Source: CAYWMP01 sp964459445
Lineage (GTDB): Bacteria > Desulfobacterota > DSM-4660 > Desulfatiglandales > HGW-15
Assembly (NCBI GenBank): GCA_964459445.1
Contig: CAYWMP010000043.1
Coordinates: 1 to 35,787, forward strand
Direction of reading: 5' to 3'
Length of the DNA: 35,787 nt
Part shown: positions 1-8,508 of the stretch, one piece after another
Layout of the letters: every line of letters begins with the position of its first letter
Numbering within the stretch: the stretch's first letter is position 1
Program-made: the position numbers and the translations under genes
The notes under the pieces: model-generated
Databases searched by the model: none
What the model saw: the letters and a program-made list of their open reading frames with translations, nothing else
What the model was told of the DNA's origin: nothing

Positions 1-62
1 GAAAATTGGCTATATTTAATACCTAAAATTGCAAAAAGGCACGAAGTTGGGCTAAGGCCGAG

Positions 63-590
63 GTGCGCGTGGTTTGGACCAACACCTGGTATGATCCCGT
101 GAAGGAACGGGAAGCTGCCGTGGCATTGCTTGATGCGGGCGTGGATGTAGTTACCCAGCATCAGGATACAACGGAACCCCAGAAGGCGGCTCAAGAGCGG
201 GGGGCCTTAAGTATTGGCTATGATTCGGATATGCGAAGATTCGTCGGTGATTCCGTGCTCGCAAGCCCGGTTTGGAATTGGGGGGCTTATTACACCCAAA
301 CAGTAAAAGATGCCCTTGCCGGGAAGTGGTCAAAACATCAATTCTGGGGAGGTCTGAAAGAAGGCATCGTCATGCTTTCTGACTATAGCCCCAAGGTTCC
401 CAAAGATGTCCGCGATCTCGTTACAAAAAGGAATGGCGACATCCTTGCCGGAAAGTGGGATGTGTTTTGCGGCCCGATCAAAGATCAAAAGGGTAAGACC
501 GTCGTAGCAGCGGGCAAATGCATGAGCGATCCGGACATGCTCAACATGAGCTTTTTTGTTGAGGGTGTGGTCGGCACCATTCCCAAGTAA
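63..590 (+). CDS. BMP-family ABC transporter substrate-binding protein, C-terminal fragment
   Basis: This is the C-terminal half of a basic-membrane-protein (PnrA/Med) type periplasmic binding lipoprotein, which delivers nucleosides or related ligands to an ABC permease. The diagnostic stretch VVWTNTWYDPVKEREAA is followed by GVDVVTQHQDTTEP and a closing Rossmann-like lobe. Full proteins are about 340-390 residues; only about 175 are open here, with no signal peptide. The frame is open back to about base 27, and the family-like residues KAE are encoded just before the GTG at 63, so that GTG is not a true start. Bases 2-16 read KIGYI, another family motif, but in a different frame and closer than expected. 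The N-terminal half is therefore lost, frameshifted or misassembled at the window edge. The downstream ABC genes fit the assignment. Confidence 0.8.
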   Translation: MRVVWTNTWYDPVKEREAAVALLDAGVDVVTQHQDTTEPQKAAQERGALSIGYDSDMRRFVGDSVLASPVWNWGAYYTQTVKDALAGKWSKHQFWGGLKEGIVMLSDYSPKVPKDVRDLVTKRNGDILAGKWDVFCGPIKDQKGKTVVAAGKCMSDPDMLNMSFFVEGVVGTIPK

Positions 591-608
591 AAAGCCGTCT
601 GAACTTAA

Positions 609-636
609 CGGGAGCGGTTTTTAGTAACCGCTCCCG
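609..636 (+). terminator. Strong intercistronic hairpin between binding protein and ATPase genes
   Basis: Bases 609-619 (cgggagcggtt) and 626-636 (aaccgctcccg) form a perfect 11-bp stem with a 6-nt loop, starting 19 nt after the binding-protein stop codon. No long T run follows (ggtttgtataa), so it is more likely a partial terminator or an mRNA-stabilising 3' hairpin than a strong intrinsic terminator. Such hairpins commonly let the binding protein be made in excess over the membrane components. Confidence 0.7.
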
Positions 637-670
637 GTTTGTATAAACCATTTTATCATCCTGATCCTCC

Positions 671-2281
671 GTGAACTCCGCAAGAGTCACAGAAGCATAC
701 CAGCCAATGACACTATCCAGAGACGGAACAAAGACCGCTATCGTCGACATGCGGGGTATCACCAAGCACTTCCCTGGGGTTCTCGCTATTGATCATGTTG
801 ACTGTGAACTCTTTCCCGGAGAAGTCCTCGCCCTGCTGGGTGAAAACGGGGCCGGAAAAAGCACATTGATGAATATCCTGGCCGGACTGTACCGACCGGA
901 CGAAGGGGAAATCTACCTGCGAGGCAAACGGGCCGAAATCCGGTCTCCCCGCCATGCCTCTGCCCTTGGCATCGGCATGGTCCATCAAAACTTCATGCTG
1001 GTAGAAACCATGACAGTGGCGGAAAACACCATCCTCGGCATGGAGGGGTTGCGTTTTATTCCCGACATGAACGAGGTGACCCGAGGTATTAACGAACTCT
1101 CGGAGCGATATAATCTCCAGGTGGATCCCAATGCCTACATCTGGCAGCTCAGTGTAGGAGAACAGCAACGCGTGGAAATCCTCAAACTCCTTTACCGTGG
1201 TGCCGAGATCCTCATCCTCGATGAACCCACTGCTGTACTCACCCCCCAGGAATCCGACGATCTGAACAGGGTCATAGGACAAATGATCAAAGAAGGAAAA
1301 TCAGCCATCTTTATCACCCACAAGATGGAAGAGGTCATGACCTTTTCAGAATGGGTACGGGTACTTCAGCGCGGCCGCCTTGTGTCAGTCAAAAAGACAG
1401 CGGAAACCGATCCCCAAGAACTTGCCAGACTTATGGTCGGCCGCGAGGTCCTGTTCCGCCTTGAAAAGAAACCCTTTGAAATCGGCCATACTGTCCTGGA
1501 ACTCCGTGAAGCATCTGCGGATGACGATAAGGGACAACCGGCCCTCAGGAAATCAACCTTCAAAATACACAGCGCTGAGATATTGGGGATTGCAGGGGTT
1601 GCAGGTAACGGGCAACGGGAACTGGCCGAAGTTATTACGGGGCTCAGGAAGGCGACGAACGGTCAGGTCATCATCAATGGCGAGGATAAGACCAACTGCT
1701 CCCCATTCGAAATCATCAGTTCAGGCGTCAGCCATATTCCGGCCGACCGTATTGCTATGGGCGTTGTAGGCTCGATGAGTGTGGCAAACAATCTGGCCAT
1801 GAAGGCCTACAGGAAACCTCCGGTATCAGTAAAAGGGATGCTCCGTCCGAAACGCATCCTTGATTTTGCAAAAAAACTTATAGATCTCTTCCGTATTGCC
1901 ACACCTGGACCTCAGACGGAAGTGAAATTCCTGTCCGGAGGCAATATCCAAAAGACCATCCTTGCCCGGGAAATCGATGCCTGCAAAGGTCTTTTAGTCG
2001 CTGCCTATCCCTCTCGAGGCCTTGATGTGGGAGCCACGGAATCGGTCCGAAAAATGATCCTGGAACAGCGGGAACGAGGTTATGCCATTCTTCTGATCTC
2101 TGAAGATCTTGAGGAGCTTCTGACCATTTCTGACAAAATCGCCGTTCTCTTTGAAGGGGAGATAAAGGGCATTTTGCCTGTTGAGGGCGCAGATGTTGAA
2201 ACACTCGGCCTCATGATGGCAGGCATGGACTACCAGCAAATCGTGAAGAGCGTAAATCGGAGTAATGGAGGGTTGGAGTAA
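671..2281 (+). CDS. BMP-type sugar/nucleoside ABC transporter ATPase, two fused NBDs
   Basis: Cytoplasmic ATPase of a BMP-family importer, built like RbsA, MglA and NupO with two nucleotide-binding domains. Domain 1 has Walker A GENGAGKST (residues 57-65), signature LSVGEQQ (160-166) and Walker B LILDEP (181-186). Domain 2 has the degenerate P-loop GVAGNGQRE (309-317) and signature LSGGNIQK (421-428), the usual pattern where only one site hydrolyses ATP well. Length (536 aa) is slightly above the usual 500-510, partly at the N-terminus. The start shown is GTG without a clear Shine-Dalgarno; ATG 707 or ATG 749 are possible. The last residues (RSNGGLE) are encoded by three 8-bp GGAGT-type repeats, so the C-terminus may have been altered by repeat DNA. 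The cognate permeases follow after a 472-bp repeat-filled gap. Confidence 0.9.
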   Translation: MNSARVTEAYQPMTLSRDGTKTAIVDMRGITKHFPGVLAIDHVDCELFPGEVLALLGENGAGKSTLMNILAGLYRPDEGEIYLRGKRAEIRSPRHASALGIGMVHQNFMLVETMTVAENTILGMEGLRFIPDMNEVTRGINELSERYNLQVDPNAYIWQLSVGEQQRVEILKLLYRGAEILILDEPTAVLTPQESDDLNRVIGQMIKEGKSAIFITHKMEEVMTFSEWVRVLQRGRLVSVKKTAETDPQELARLMVGREVLFRLEKKPFEIGHTVLELREASADDDKGQPALRKSTFKIHSAEILGIAGVAGNGQRELAEVITGLRKATNGQVIINGEDKTNCSPFEIISSGVSHIPADRIAMGVVGSMSVANNLAMKAYRKPPVSVKGMLRPKRILDFAKKLIDLFRIATPGPQTEVKFLSGGNIQKTILAREIDACKGLLVAAYPSRGLDVGATESVRKMILEQRERGYAILLISEDLEELLTISDKIAVLFEGEIKGILPVEGADVETLGLMMAGMDYQQIVKSVNRSNGGLE

Positions 2282-2339
2282 TGGATAAGATCCTATATTC
2301 TTTTTTAGTGACCTACACCCCTATTCTCCAATACTCCAG
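2258..2339. repeat. Inverted arms of 8-bp GGAGT units at the ATPase stop codon
   Basis: Three consecutive 8-bp units lie at 2258-2281 (CGGAGTAA, TGGAGGGT, TGGAGTAA) and end on the TAA stop of the ATPase gene. The opposite strand of 2322-2339 carries the same unit (TGGAGTAT, TGGAGAAT). The two tracts form an inverted pair around a 40-nt spacer. A related four-unit tract lies at 30474-30505, also directly after a stop codon. Confidence 0.6.
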
Positions 2340-2349
2340 TCTTTAATTT

Positions 2350-2653
2350 CTCACAGAGCTCTCTGAGTCACAGAGACAGACGTTGATGAAAGTGAGGGGA
2401 GAAACACTGAACACGCAGATTTAATAGATACGCATAAGTTGCTTATGATGCCCGCGATAGCGGGCCTCAATCCTGCAAATCAGGATTGAGTTCTGGGGAG
2501 TTCATTATGAAAACAAAACATATTTCTTGTTTTCATGATGACCTCTCCCATAAGTATGAGCAACTCTCTATTATCCCTGATTTTATTTTTCTCTGCGATC
2601 TTTGCGGGCTCTAGCGATCCTGAGAACGATCGAAGGAGAGCGAGTGTGAGACA
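2350..2653 (+). repeat. Dispersed structured repeat, copy 1 (four-way junction core 2438-2564)
   Basis: This fills most of the 472-bp gap between the ATPase and first permease; no gene was found in the gap. The outer arms resemble each other as an inverted repeat: cacagagctctctgagtc near 2352, and on the other strand gagcccgcaaagatcgcaga near 2591-2610. The core folds as a closing stem (2438-2447 with 2555-2564, two G-T wobbles) enclosing three hairpins. HP1 is gcccgc-gata-gcgggc (2450-2465). HP2 is a perfect 10-bp stem (2466-2475/2481-2490). HP3 is long and A/T-rich (2496-2516/2527-2549). Copy 2 at 22700-22965 is homologous along the whole length, including the right flank (2631-2651). Whether it acts as RNA or only as mobile DNA is unknown. 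Confidence 0.75.
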
Positions 2654-2753
2654 AACAATTACGAAATGAAAGAGCAAAGCACTACTACACCTTTAGATTA
2701 GCCAATGGGCTTTGGAAATGATTTGAACATCCTCTTGACTTCGAGTTAGCCTG

Positions 2754-3836
2754 ATGCGATTTGTTTTCGAAAAACGAAAATCCATTTCTCGATCTGCCAT
2801 TTTTTTGGTGCCAACGGTCTCATTCCTAACCTCCCTCCTCCTGGCCGCCATCCTTCTCGCCCTTTTCAACGCAAACCCCCTGACAACCTACATCGCAATG
2901 TTCAAGGGAGCCTTCGGCACATGGCCGGGTTTTACAGAAACCCTGGTCAAGGCCATCCCTTTGATGCTTACCGGCATGGGTGTGGCCATTGCCTTCAGAA
3001 TGGAATTCTGGAACATCGGTGCGGAGGGTCAACTCACCATGGGAGGCGTGGCAGCCGCATGGGTAGCGCTTTTTTGGTCCCAGGGAATGCCCCCATGGCT
3101 CGTCCTTCCGACAGCCATTCTTGTTGGTGCCATTGCCGGTGCCCTTTGGGCAGGGATTCCCGCGGCACTCAATGCCTATTTAAAGGTCAATGAAACCCTT
3201 ACAACCCTTATGTTGAATTATGTGGCGATTCTATTCTCCGAGCACTTGTACTATGGGCCTTGGCGTGATCCCAAGGGATACGGCTTTCCGGGCACGGCAC
3301 CTTTTCCGGATTCGGCGTGGTTGATGAGGCTCGCGGGGCGGGCCCATTTGGGTCTTATTTTCGCCATTATCCTGGCGGTTGTTCTTTGGTTTGCCCTGAA
3401 CCGAACACGCTGGGGATTTGAAAACAATATTATCGGTAAAAACAGAACCGCTGCCAAATACCTGGGTATCAGCATTGGAGGAACGATTGTATTGTCGCTC
3501 CTGATATCGGGGGCTTTCAGCGGCCTCGCCGGGGTATGCGAGGTGACAGGTATATCCCACAGACTCCAGCAGGGGCTCTCCATCGGTTACGGCTACACGG
3601 CTATTATCGTAGCCTGGCTCGCACAGCTCAATCCAATCGCTATCCTTTTTGTTTCGGTGCTTATTGCGGCACTGCTGGTTGGGGGGGATCAGGTTCAAAT
3701 GATCATGGGGCTTCCTGCTGCCATGGGACTGGTCCTTCAAGGTATGATTCTCTTTCCCATGCTTGCGGGTGCTTTGTTTACGGAATATCGCCTGAGAGTT
3801 ATCAAGCCAAAAACGACCGAAGAGACAGACACATGA
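2754..3836 (+). CDS. BMP-type ABC transporter permease 1
   Basis: Inner-membrane permease of the BPD_transp_2 (RbsC/YufP-like) family. The 360-residue protein has a short basic N-terminus (MRFVFEKRKS), a first membrane span at about 15-40, and multiple later spans. It carries the family-typical stretch AFRMEFWNIGAEGQL (about residues 80-95) and a C-terminal GGDQVQMIMGLP region. It pairs with the downstream permease, whose ATG overlaps its stop codon (ATGA). No good Shine-Dalgarno precedes ATG 2754. The repeat element between it and the ATPase gene separates two parts of what is normally one compact operon, so it may depend on read-through or a promoter in the element. The solute cannot be told from the permease; nucleosides are typical. 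Confidence 0.88.
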   Translation: MRFVFEKRKSISRSAIFLVPTVSFLTSLLLAAILLALFNANPLTTYIAMFKGAFGTWPGFTETLVKAIPLMLTGMGVAIAFRMEFWNIGAEGQLTMGGVAAAWVALFWSQGMPPWLVLPTAILVGAIAGALWAGIPAALNAYLKVNETLTTLMLNYVAILFSEHLYYGPWRDPKGYGFPGTAPFPDSAWLMRLAGRAHLGLIFAIILAVVLWFALNRTRWGFENNIIGKNRTAAKYLGISIGGTIVLSLLISGAFSGLAGVCEVTGISHRLQQGLSIGYGYTAIIVAWLAQLNPIAILFVSVLIAALLVGGDQVQMIMGLPAAMGLVLQGMILFPMLAGALFTEYRLRVIKPKTTEETDT

Positions 3837-4786
3837 TTGAGTTAGTCGCATCCATTCTTGCCATCACCATGCGCGCGGGGGCCTCCCTGATCTTCGCAAC
3901 TGTGGGAGAGGTGTATACAGAGCGTTCCGGAATTCTCAACCTCGGGCTTGAAGGTATGATGTTGATGGGGGCGGTGACGGCCTTTGCCACTGCCTTTTAC
4001 ACAGGAAGTTTACTGCTGGCTATGGCAGTGGCTATGGCGACCGGCGGTGTTCTGGCAGCTATTCACGCCTTTCTATCGATCTCCATGCGGGCAAACCAGG
4101 TTGTGAGCGGACTGTGCATCACCCTTTTTGGATCCGGACTTGCGAGTTTTTTGGGCCAAAGGTTGGGGCCGGAGTCTAACGGTTACTATCTTGTCGGGCT
4201 GACCGGTCCGCGTCTAAAAACTGTTGCCATCCCCCTTCTCCATGAGATTCCCATTCTTGGCGCCCTCTTTAATCAGGATATTTTGACCTATTTTGTTTAT
4301 GTCCTGGTTCCCCTGGCATGGATCTACCTCTTTAAATCAAGGGGAGGGCTGAATCTCCGTGCAGTCGGCGACAACCCCCAAACAGCCGATGCCATGGGTA
4401 TCAATGTTTTCAGGGTGCGTTATCTCGCCACTATCGTCGGTGGCATGTTTGTCGGGCTGGGGGGCGCTCACCTCTCCCTTGCCTATACGCCGGGGTGGGC
4501 TGAGAATATCACGGGGGGTCGAGGTTGGATCGTCATCGCCCTCGTTATATTCGCAATGTGGAATCCGGTCCGGGCCGTATTCGGCGCCATTTTGTTCGGT
4601 GGGATCAATGCGGTGCAATTCCGGCTCCAGGCTTCAGGGACAACCATACCCGCCGCCTATCTTAATATGCTTCCCTATATTGCGACCATCATGGTTCTCG
4701 TCATCGTGACCTGGTGGGAAACCCTGAGTAAACGCGTGGGAGCGCCCGCCGCCCTCTGCAAAGCTTATATCAGAGAAGAAAAATAG
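3833..4786 (+). CDS. BMP-type ABC transporter permease 2
   Basis: Second inner-membrane permease of the BMP importer (BPD_transp_2 family, YufQ-like), 317 residues. The N-terminus MIELVASILAITMRAGASL leads into the conserved ERSGILNLGLEGMMLMGA motif (about residues 30-47), and GLNLRAVGDNPQTADAMGI (about 168-186) is the cytoplasmic loop that contacts the ATPase. The start is ATG 3833, which overlaps the previous stop codon (ATGA), implying translational coupling. The reading frame is open further upstream to 3536, but that part lies inside the first permease and has no membrane character, so it is not used. It ends 61 bp before the kinase gene, probably in one transcript. Confidence 0.88.
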   Translation: MIELVASILAITMRAGASLIFATVGEVYTERSGILNLGLEGMMLMGAVTAFATAFYTGSLLLAMAVAMATGGVLAAIHAFLSISMRANQVVSGLCITLFGSGLASFLGQRLGPESNGYYLVGLTGPRLKTVAIPLLHEIPILGALFNQDILTYFVYVLVPLAWIYLFKSRGGLNLRAVGDNPQTADAMGINVFRVRYLATIVGGMFVGLGGAHLSLAYTPGWAENITGGRGWIVIALVIFAMWNPVRAVFGAILFGGINAVQFRLQASGTTIPAAYLNMLPYIATIMVLVIVTWWETLSKRVGAPAALCKAYIREEK

Positions 4787-4847
4787 GATGCATCGGGTTG
4801 CATTATCTGCGGGATGGATGCCTAGAAATTAATTGTGAGGAAAGCAC

Positions 4848-6365
4848 ATGGACGCACTACTTGGCATTGATTTAGGTACAACGGGGCTTAAGGCCACGCT
4901 TCGTGAAGCCTCGGGTAGAATCATTTCCTCGGAGTATGTGGAATATCCTATTGATTCGCCCCAATACGGGTTTGCCGAGCAAGACCCGGAACTCTGGTGG
5001 GCGGGCTTGGTCAAATGCTGCCAAAGACTTCGAGACGGTTTCCCTGAAAGGATGGGCAATCTCCTTGGTATTGGAATTTGTGGACAGATGCACACACAGG
5101 TCTATTTAAACGACCGAATGGAGGTGCTCAGACCCGCCATTACCTGGATGGATCAACGCGCCAGTGCATTCGTCTCCAGGCTAAATGAAGACAGGGCGGC
5201 CAAGGCCCTCATATTTCAAGAGACAAAAAATTTTCCTACAACCACCTATACGGCCCTCCATATGAAGTGGGTTCAGGAAAACCAGCCCGATCTTTGGAAG
5301 AAAGTCAGCCATATTTTGGTGGCTAAGGACTTTATCAAGTACCGCCTTACCGGGGAGATGATGACGGATTATTCCGATGCGGCCGGGACCCTTCTTTTCG
5401 ATGTCGAGAAATGTCGATGGTCAGAGGAGATGTTTCATCTATTCCAATTTCCGCAATCTATCATGCCTGGCGTTTTGCCTTCCGACGAAATCATCGGCCG
5501 GATAACAAAGCCAGCCTCCGAAGAAACCGGAATCCCGGAGCATACACCCGTCATTAACGGGTGTGCCGATCATGCGGCATCCTCTTTGGGCGCCGGTGTG
5601 GTCCGGCCCGGTCAGGTAACCGCAATCATAGGTACAGCGGGCGTGATTTCAGTCTGTTCGGACCGACCGCTTCCGGATACCAAGAACCAGACCCTTTGTT
5701 GGAACTATTGTCTAAGAAACAAATGGGTCATTCTTGGCATCACCCAGACCGCAGGGGAATCCTTGAATTGGTTTAAAAAGGCCTTTGATGAGAAACAAAG
5801 ATCCGATGATCATGCGAGCGACATCTTTATGGTTTACAATCAGATCATCGAACATGTGCCTGACGGAAGTGAAGGCCTCATTTTCCTGCCCTATCTAAAC
5901 GGAGAGCGCACCCCTTACTGGGACCCGGATGCCAGAGGCGTTTTTTTCGGTATCGGGCTTTCCACAGCAAAGGCCCACTTTATTAAATCAATCATGGAGG
6001 GGGTTTCCTTTGCTTTGCGCAATAATGTTGAAACCATTGAACAGCTCGGAATTGATATCGACGAGATTAGATCTATCGGTGGAGGCTCCAAGAGCCCCAT
6101 ATGGCTCAAGATCCTGGGAAAGATCATCCGAAAGCCGATAAAAACTCTCAACATAGCCGATACCGGTTCTCTTGGATCGACCATCCTGTGCTGTAAAGCC
6201 CTGGATATTTATCCTTCCGTCGAAGCCGCGGTAGATCAAATGGTGCTCCTCGATCAGAGCATTGCCTATGGGGAGCCCCAACCCGTGTACGAAAGCCAGT
6301 ACAAACGGTTTCTCAATTTGTACGATAGCCTTAAGGAGAGTTTCCAGGACGCCAGGACAAATTAG
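4848..6365 (+). CDS. FGGY-family carbohydrate kinase, xylulokinase-like
   Basis: Cytoplasmic ATP-dependent sugar kinase of the FGGY family, 505 residues, the usual length. Visible motifs are the N-terminal phosphate-binding loop DLGTT (8-12), GICGQMH (76-82) and WMDQR (100-104), both typical of xylulokinases, the catalytic Asp in GCADHAASS (D241), and the C-terminal ATP-site glycines GGGSKSPIW near 412. The start is ATG 4848 after the Shine-Dalgarno GAGGAAA. Xylulokinase (D-xylulose to xylulose 5-phosphate) is the closest pattern, but FGGY substrates are hard to predict and no xylose isomerase is nearby. Position between a BMP importer and an aldolase-like protein suggests it phosphorylates the imported sugar or a product of it. 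Confidence 0.85.
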   Translation: MDALLGIDLGTTGLKATLREASGRIISSEYVEYPIDSPQYGFAEQDPELWWAGLVKCCQRLRDGFPERMGNLLGIGICGQMHTQVYLNDRMEVLRPAITWMDQRASAFVSRLNEDRAAKALIFQETKNFPTTTYTALHMKWVQENQPDLWKKVSHILVAKDFIKYRLTGEMMTDYSDAAGTLLFDVEKCRWSEEMFHLFQFPQSIMPGVLPSDEIIGRITKPASEETGIPEHTPVINGCADHAASSLGAGVVRPGQVTAIIGTAGVISVCSDRPLPDTKNQTLCWNYCLRNKWVILGITQTAGESLNWFKKAFDEKQRSDDHASDIFMVYNQIIEHVPDGSEGLIFLPYLNGERTPYWDPDARGVFFGIGLSTAKAHFIKSIMEGVSFALRNNVETIEQLGIDIDEIRSIGGGSKSPIWLKILGKIIRKPIKTLNIADTGSLGSTILCCKALDIYPSVEAAVDQMVLLDQSIAYGEPQPVYESQYKRFLNLYDSLKESFQDARTN

Positions 6366-6466
6366 GTTCCCCACACTTATTTTACTCGAAATTCGATTGT
6401 CTCCATTGCGACACTTGCAATTAAGTATAGAGCGCAATATGTTTTCCTAAAATAAGGTAAGACCCT

Positions 6467-8500
6467 ATGAACAACGCTTTTGAAATCCCTCCCTATGGAT
6501 ACATGGGGAACATCCTAACAGTCGATTTGTCTTCGCGGCAGGCTATTGAAAAATCCCTGGAGCCCGGATTGGCTCATCTGTTCTTTGGGGGCAGGGGACT
6601 TGGAATCGCACTCCTTATGGAACATTTCATTGGTCTTGAGAAGGCGGGCAAATATCAGAACGCCTTTAGAGAAGTTGATCCTTTATCCGAGGACAATACC
6701 CTTGTATTCACCACTTCCCCTCTGACGGGAACCGGCGCACCCACATCAGGTCGGCTCCACGTGAACTTCAAATCGCCCCTTACAGGCGGGCTTGGAAGTG
6801 CCAACTCAGGGGGTCATTGGGCGGTGGCCTTCAAAAAAACCGGTCACGACATCCTCTCCATCACCGGCAGCTCGAAATCACCCCTCTATCTGAAAATCGG
6901 GCCGGATGGGGTTGAATTCCTGGACGCTGAAGGGATCTGCAACCTGAATGTTGAAGAGATTACAGACCGATTGATGCGCGACGCCCCGAAAGGGGCCAGG
7001 GTCATGGCCATCGGCCAGGCCGGGCAAAGACTGGCCAGAATAGCGGCGATTATGAATGACAGGGGAAGGGCCTTGGGCCGTGGCGGGGGCGGTGCCGTCT
7101 TTGGATCCAAAAACCTCCTTGCCATTGTGGTCTGCCCCGATACATCGAAATCCATTCCTGTATACTATGAAGACGGCCTACACCCGAGCAAAGAAGATGG
7201 CGCAGGTTATAAAGCCAGAATGAAGATGGATGTGGGTAAGATGACCCGAAAGGAGCAACACTACGGCATCATGCCCTCCATGGGAACTTTGGGTCTGTTG
7301 GGTATGGTGGACGCCTTCGATGAACTCATTCACAACAACATGAAAGACACCAAACACAATTTAGAGGACATCGAAAAGATAAGTGGCGAAGCCTTGAGAA
7401 ATCATCCCCAAGTGGTCGGACCAGGGGAACCCTATATCGAGGTAAAGAAAGGGGCCTGCTATAATTGTCCCATCACCTGTACAAGACGAACCAGGATCCG
7501 CAACAGTGAAGATAAAATCGTCGATCAGGGTGAAGGCCCTGAGTTTGAAACGGTGGCCCTGATGGGCGCCAACTTGTCAATTTATGATTTAGTGACGATC
7601 ACCGAGGCCAATTACTGGGCCAACCGGTACGGACTGGACACCATGTCTCTGGGAGGCGCCATCGCTGTTTTTTTTGATTTGTATGCCCATATCAAAGAAA
7701 GCGAAGAGAAGAAAACACCGGAGGAGGAAAAATTCATCAGGGATATTGAAGAATTTGTGACAGAGCACGGGGAACCCCGGTTCGGCCGCAAAGAGATACT
7801 CATTCCCCTGGTCCATGCCATTGGAAAATCTGAAGGCATTGGAAAGGCACTTGCTGAAGGGTCCTATCGATTCTGTCAGCGCTATGGTCATGAGGAATTG
7901 TCCATGAGTGTGAAAAAAATGGAACTACCTGCCTACGATCCGAGGGCAGCCTTTCTTCAAGGCCTGGCCTATGAAATGAGCAACCGGGGAGGATGCCACC
8001 TCCAAAACGGTTATGTGGCGATCCTTGCCTATTGTGCCGGATATGCCGAATGGCCCGGGAACCGGATTGAAGGCTCAGCCGTTATCGCAAAAAATGCGGC
8101 ATTGGCCAATACCGTCATGGATATCATCGGATCATGCACTTTCGCGTCCACGACCCTCTCTCTTGATGAATTCGCTGCCTTGATCAATGCCGTTACGGGG
8201 CTTCATCTCAATGCGGGATTGCTTCAGAGGATGGCCTGGAGAACGCTTACCATGGAAAGAGTTTTCAATCACTTGGCGGGCATGACCAGTAAAGACGACT
8301 GGCTGCCTGACCGATTTTATCAAGAGGACATTGACGTAGAAGGCCGTCCCGTGCGCTGTAGAAAAAACGATTTCAAACAGATGCACGGGGAATATTACGA
8401 AGCCATGGGATGGGATGAGGAAGGAGTTCCCAAGGGGGAGACCCTGAAAAAGCTTGAACTTTTGCATCTTTTGCAGGATCGATTTACGCCTCCCCTGTAG
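6467..8500 (+). CDS. Aldehyde:ferredoxin oxidoreductase (tungsten/molybdopterin enzyme)
   Basis: Member of the AOR family, cytoplasmic enzymes that oxidise aldehydes to carboxylates, or the reverse, with ferredoxin, using a bis-pyranopterin tungsten cofactor and one 4Fe-4S cluster. Domain 1 (about residues 10-215) has GYMGNILTVDL, FGGRGLG, and the pterin-binding segments SGRLHVNFKSPLTGGLG and GRGGGGAVFGSKNL. The cluster ligands are C331, C334 and C338 (CYNCPITC) with C557 (DIIGSC) as the likely fourth. NRGGCH (506-511) lies near the second pterin site. At 677 residues it is longer than the roughly 605-residue archetype but within the range of bacterial paralogues. ATG 6467 follows an AAGGTAAG ribosome site. 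The aldolase-like gene begins 8 bp later, so the two are almost certainly co-translated. The physiological aldehyde is unknown. Confidence 0.92.
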   Translation: MNNAFEIPPYGYMGNILTVDLSSRQAIEKSLEPGLAHLFFGGRGLGIALLMEHFIGLEKAGKYQNAFREVDPLSEDNTLVFTTSPLTGTGAPTSGRLHVNFKSPLTGGLGSANSGGHWAVAFKKTGHDILSITGSSKSPLYLKIGPDGVEFLDAEGICNLNVEEITDRLMRDAPKGARVMAIGQAGQRLARIAAIMNDRGRALGRGGGGAVFGSKNLLAIVVCPDTSKSIPVYYEDGLHPSKEDGAGYKARMKMDVGKMTRKEQHYGIMPSMGTLGLLGMVDAFDELIHNNMKDTKHNLEDIEKISGEALRNHPQVVGPGEPYIEVKKGACYNCPITCTRRTRIRNSEDKIVDQGEGPEFETVALMGANLSIYDLVTITEANYWANRYGLDTMSLGGAIAVFFDLYAHIKESEEKKTPEEEKFIRDIEEFVTEHGEPRFGRKEILIPLVHAIGKSEGIGKALAEGSYRFCQRYGHEELSMSVKKMELPAYDPRAAFLQGLAYEMSNRGGCHLQNGYVAILAYCAGYAEWPGNRIEGSAVIAKNAALANTVMDIIGSCTFASTTLSLDEFAALINAVTGLHLNAGLLQRMAWRTLTMERVFNHLAGMTSKDDWLPDRFYQEDIDVEGRPVRCRKNDFKQMHGEYYEAMGWDEEGVPKGETLKKLELLHLLQDRFTPPL

Positions 8501-8508
8501 GTAACAAC

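Noticed and set aside
713..1282. 189-codon open frame on the - strand
   Set aside because: It is antisense to the ATPase Walker A region, which has clear motifs, and its translation shows no domain.
2438..2564. Retron msr-msd, integron attC or group II intron remnant
   Set aside because: No reverse transcriptase or integrase gene is nearby, no attC core sites (RYYYAAC/GTTRRRY pair) frame it, and no intron domain V was recognised.
2480..2677. 65-codon open frame on the - strand inside the repeat gap
   Set aside because: It lies wholly inside structured repeat copy 1 and has no ribosome site or recognisable protein features.
3536..3832. Upstream extension of the second permease frame
   Set aside because: It is inside permease 1, its translation is not membrane-like, and ATG 3833 has an ATGA overlap typical of these operons.
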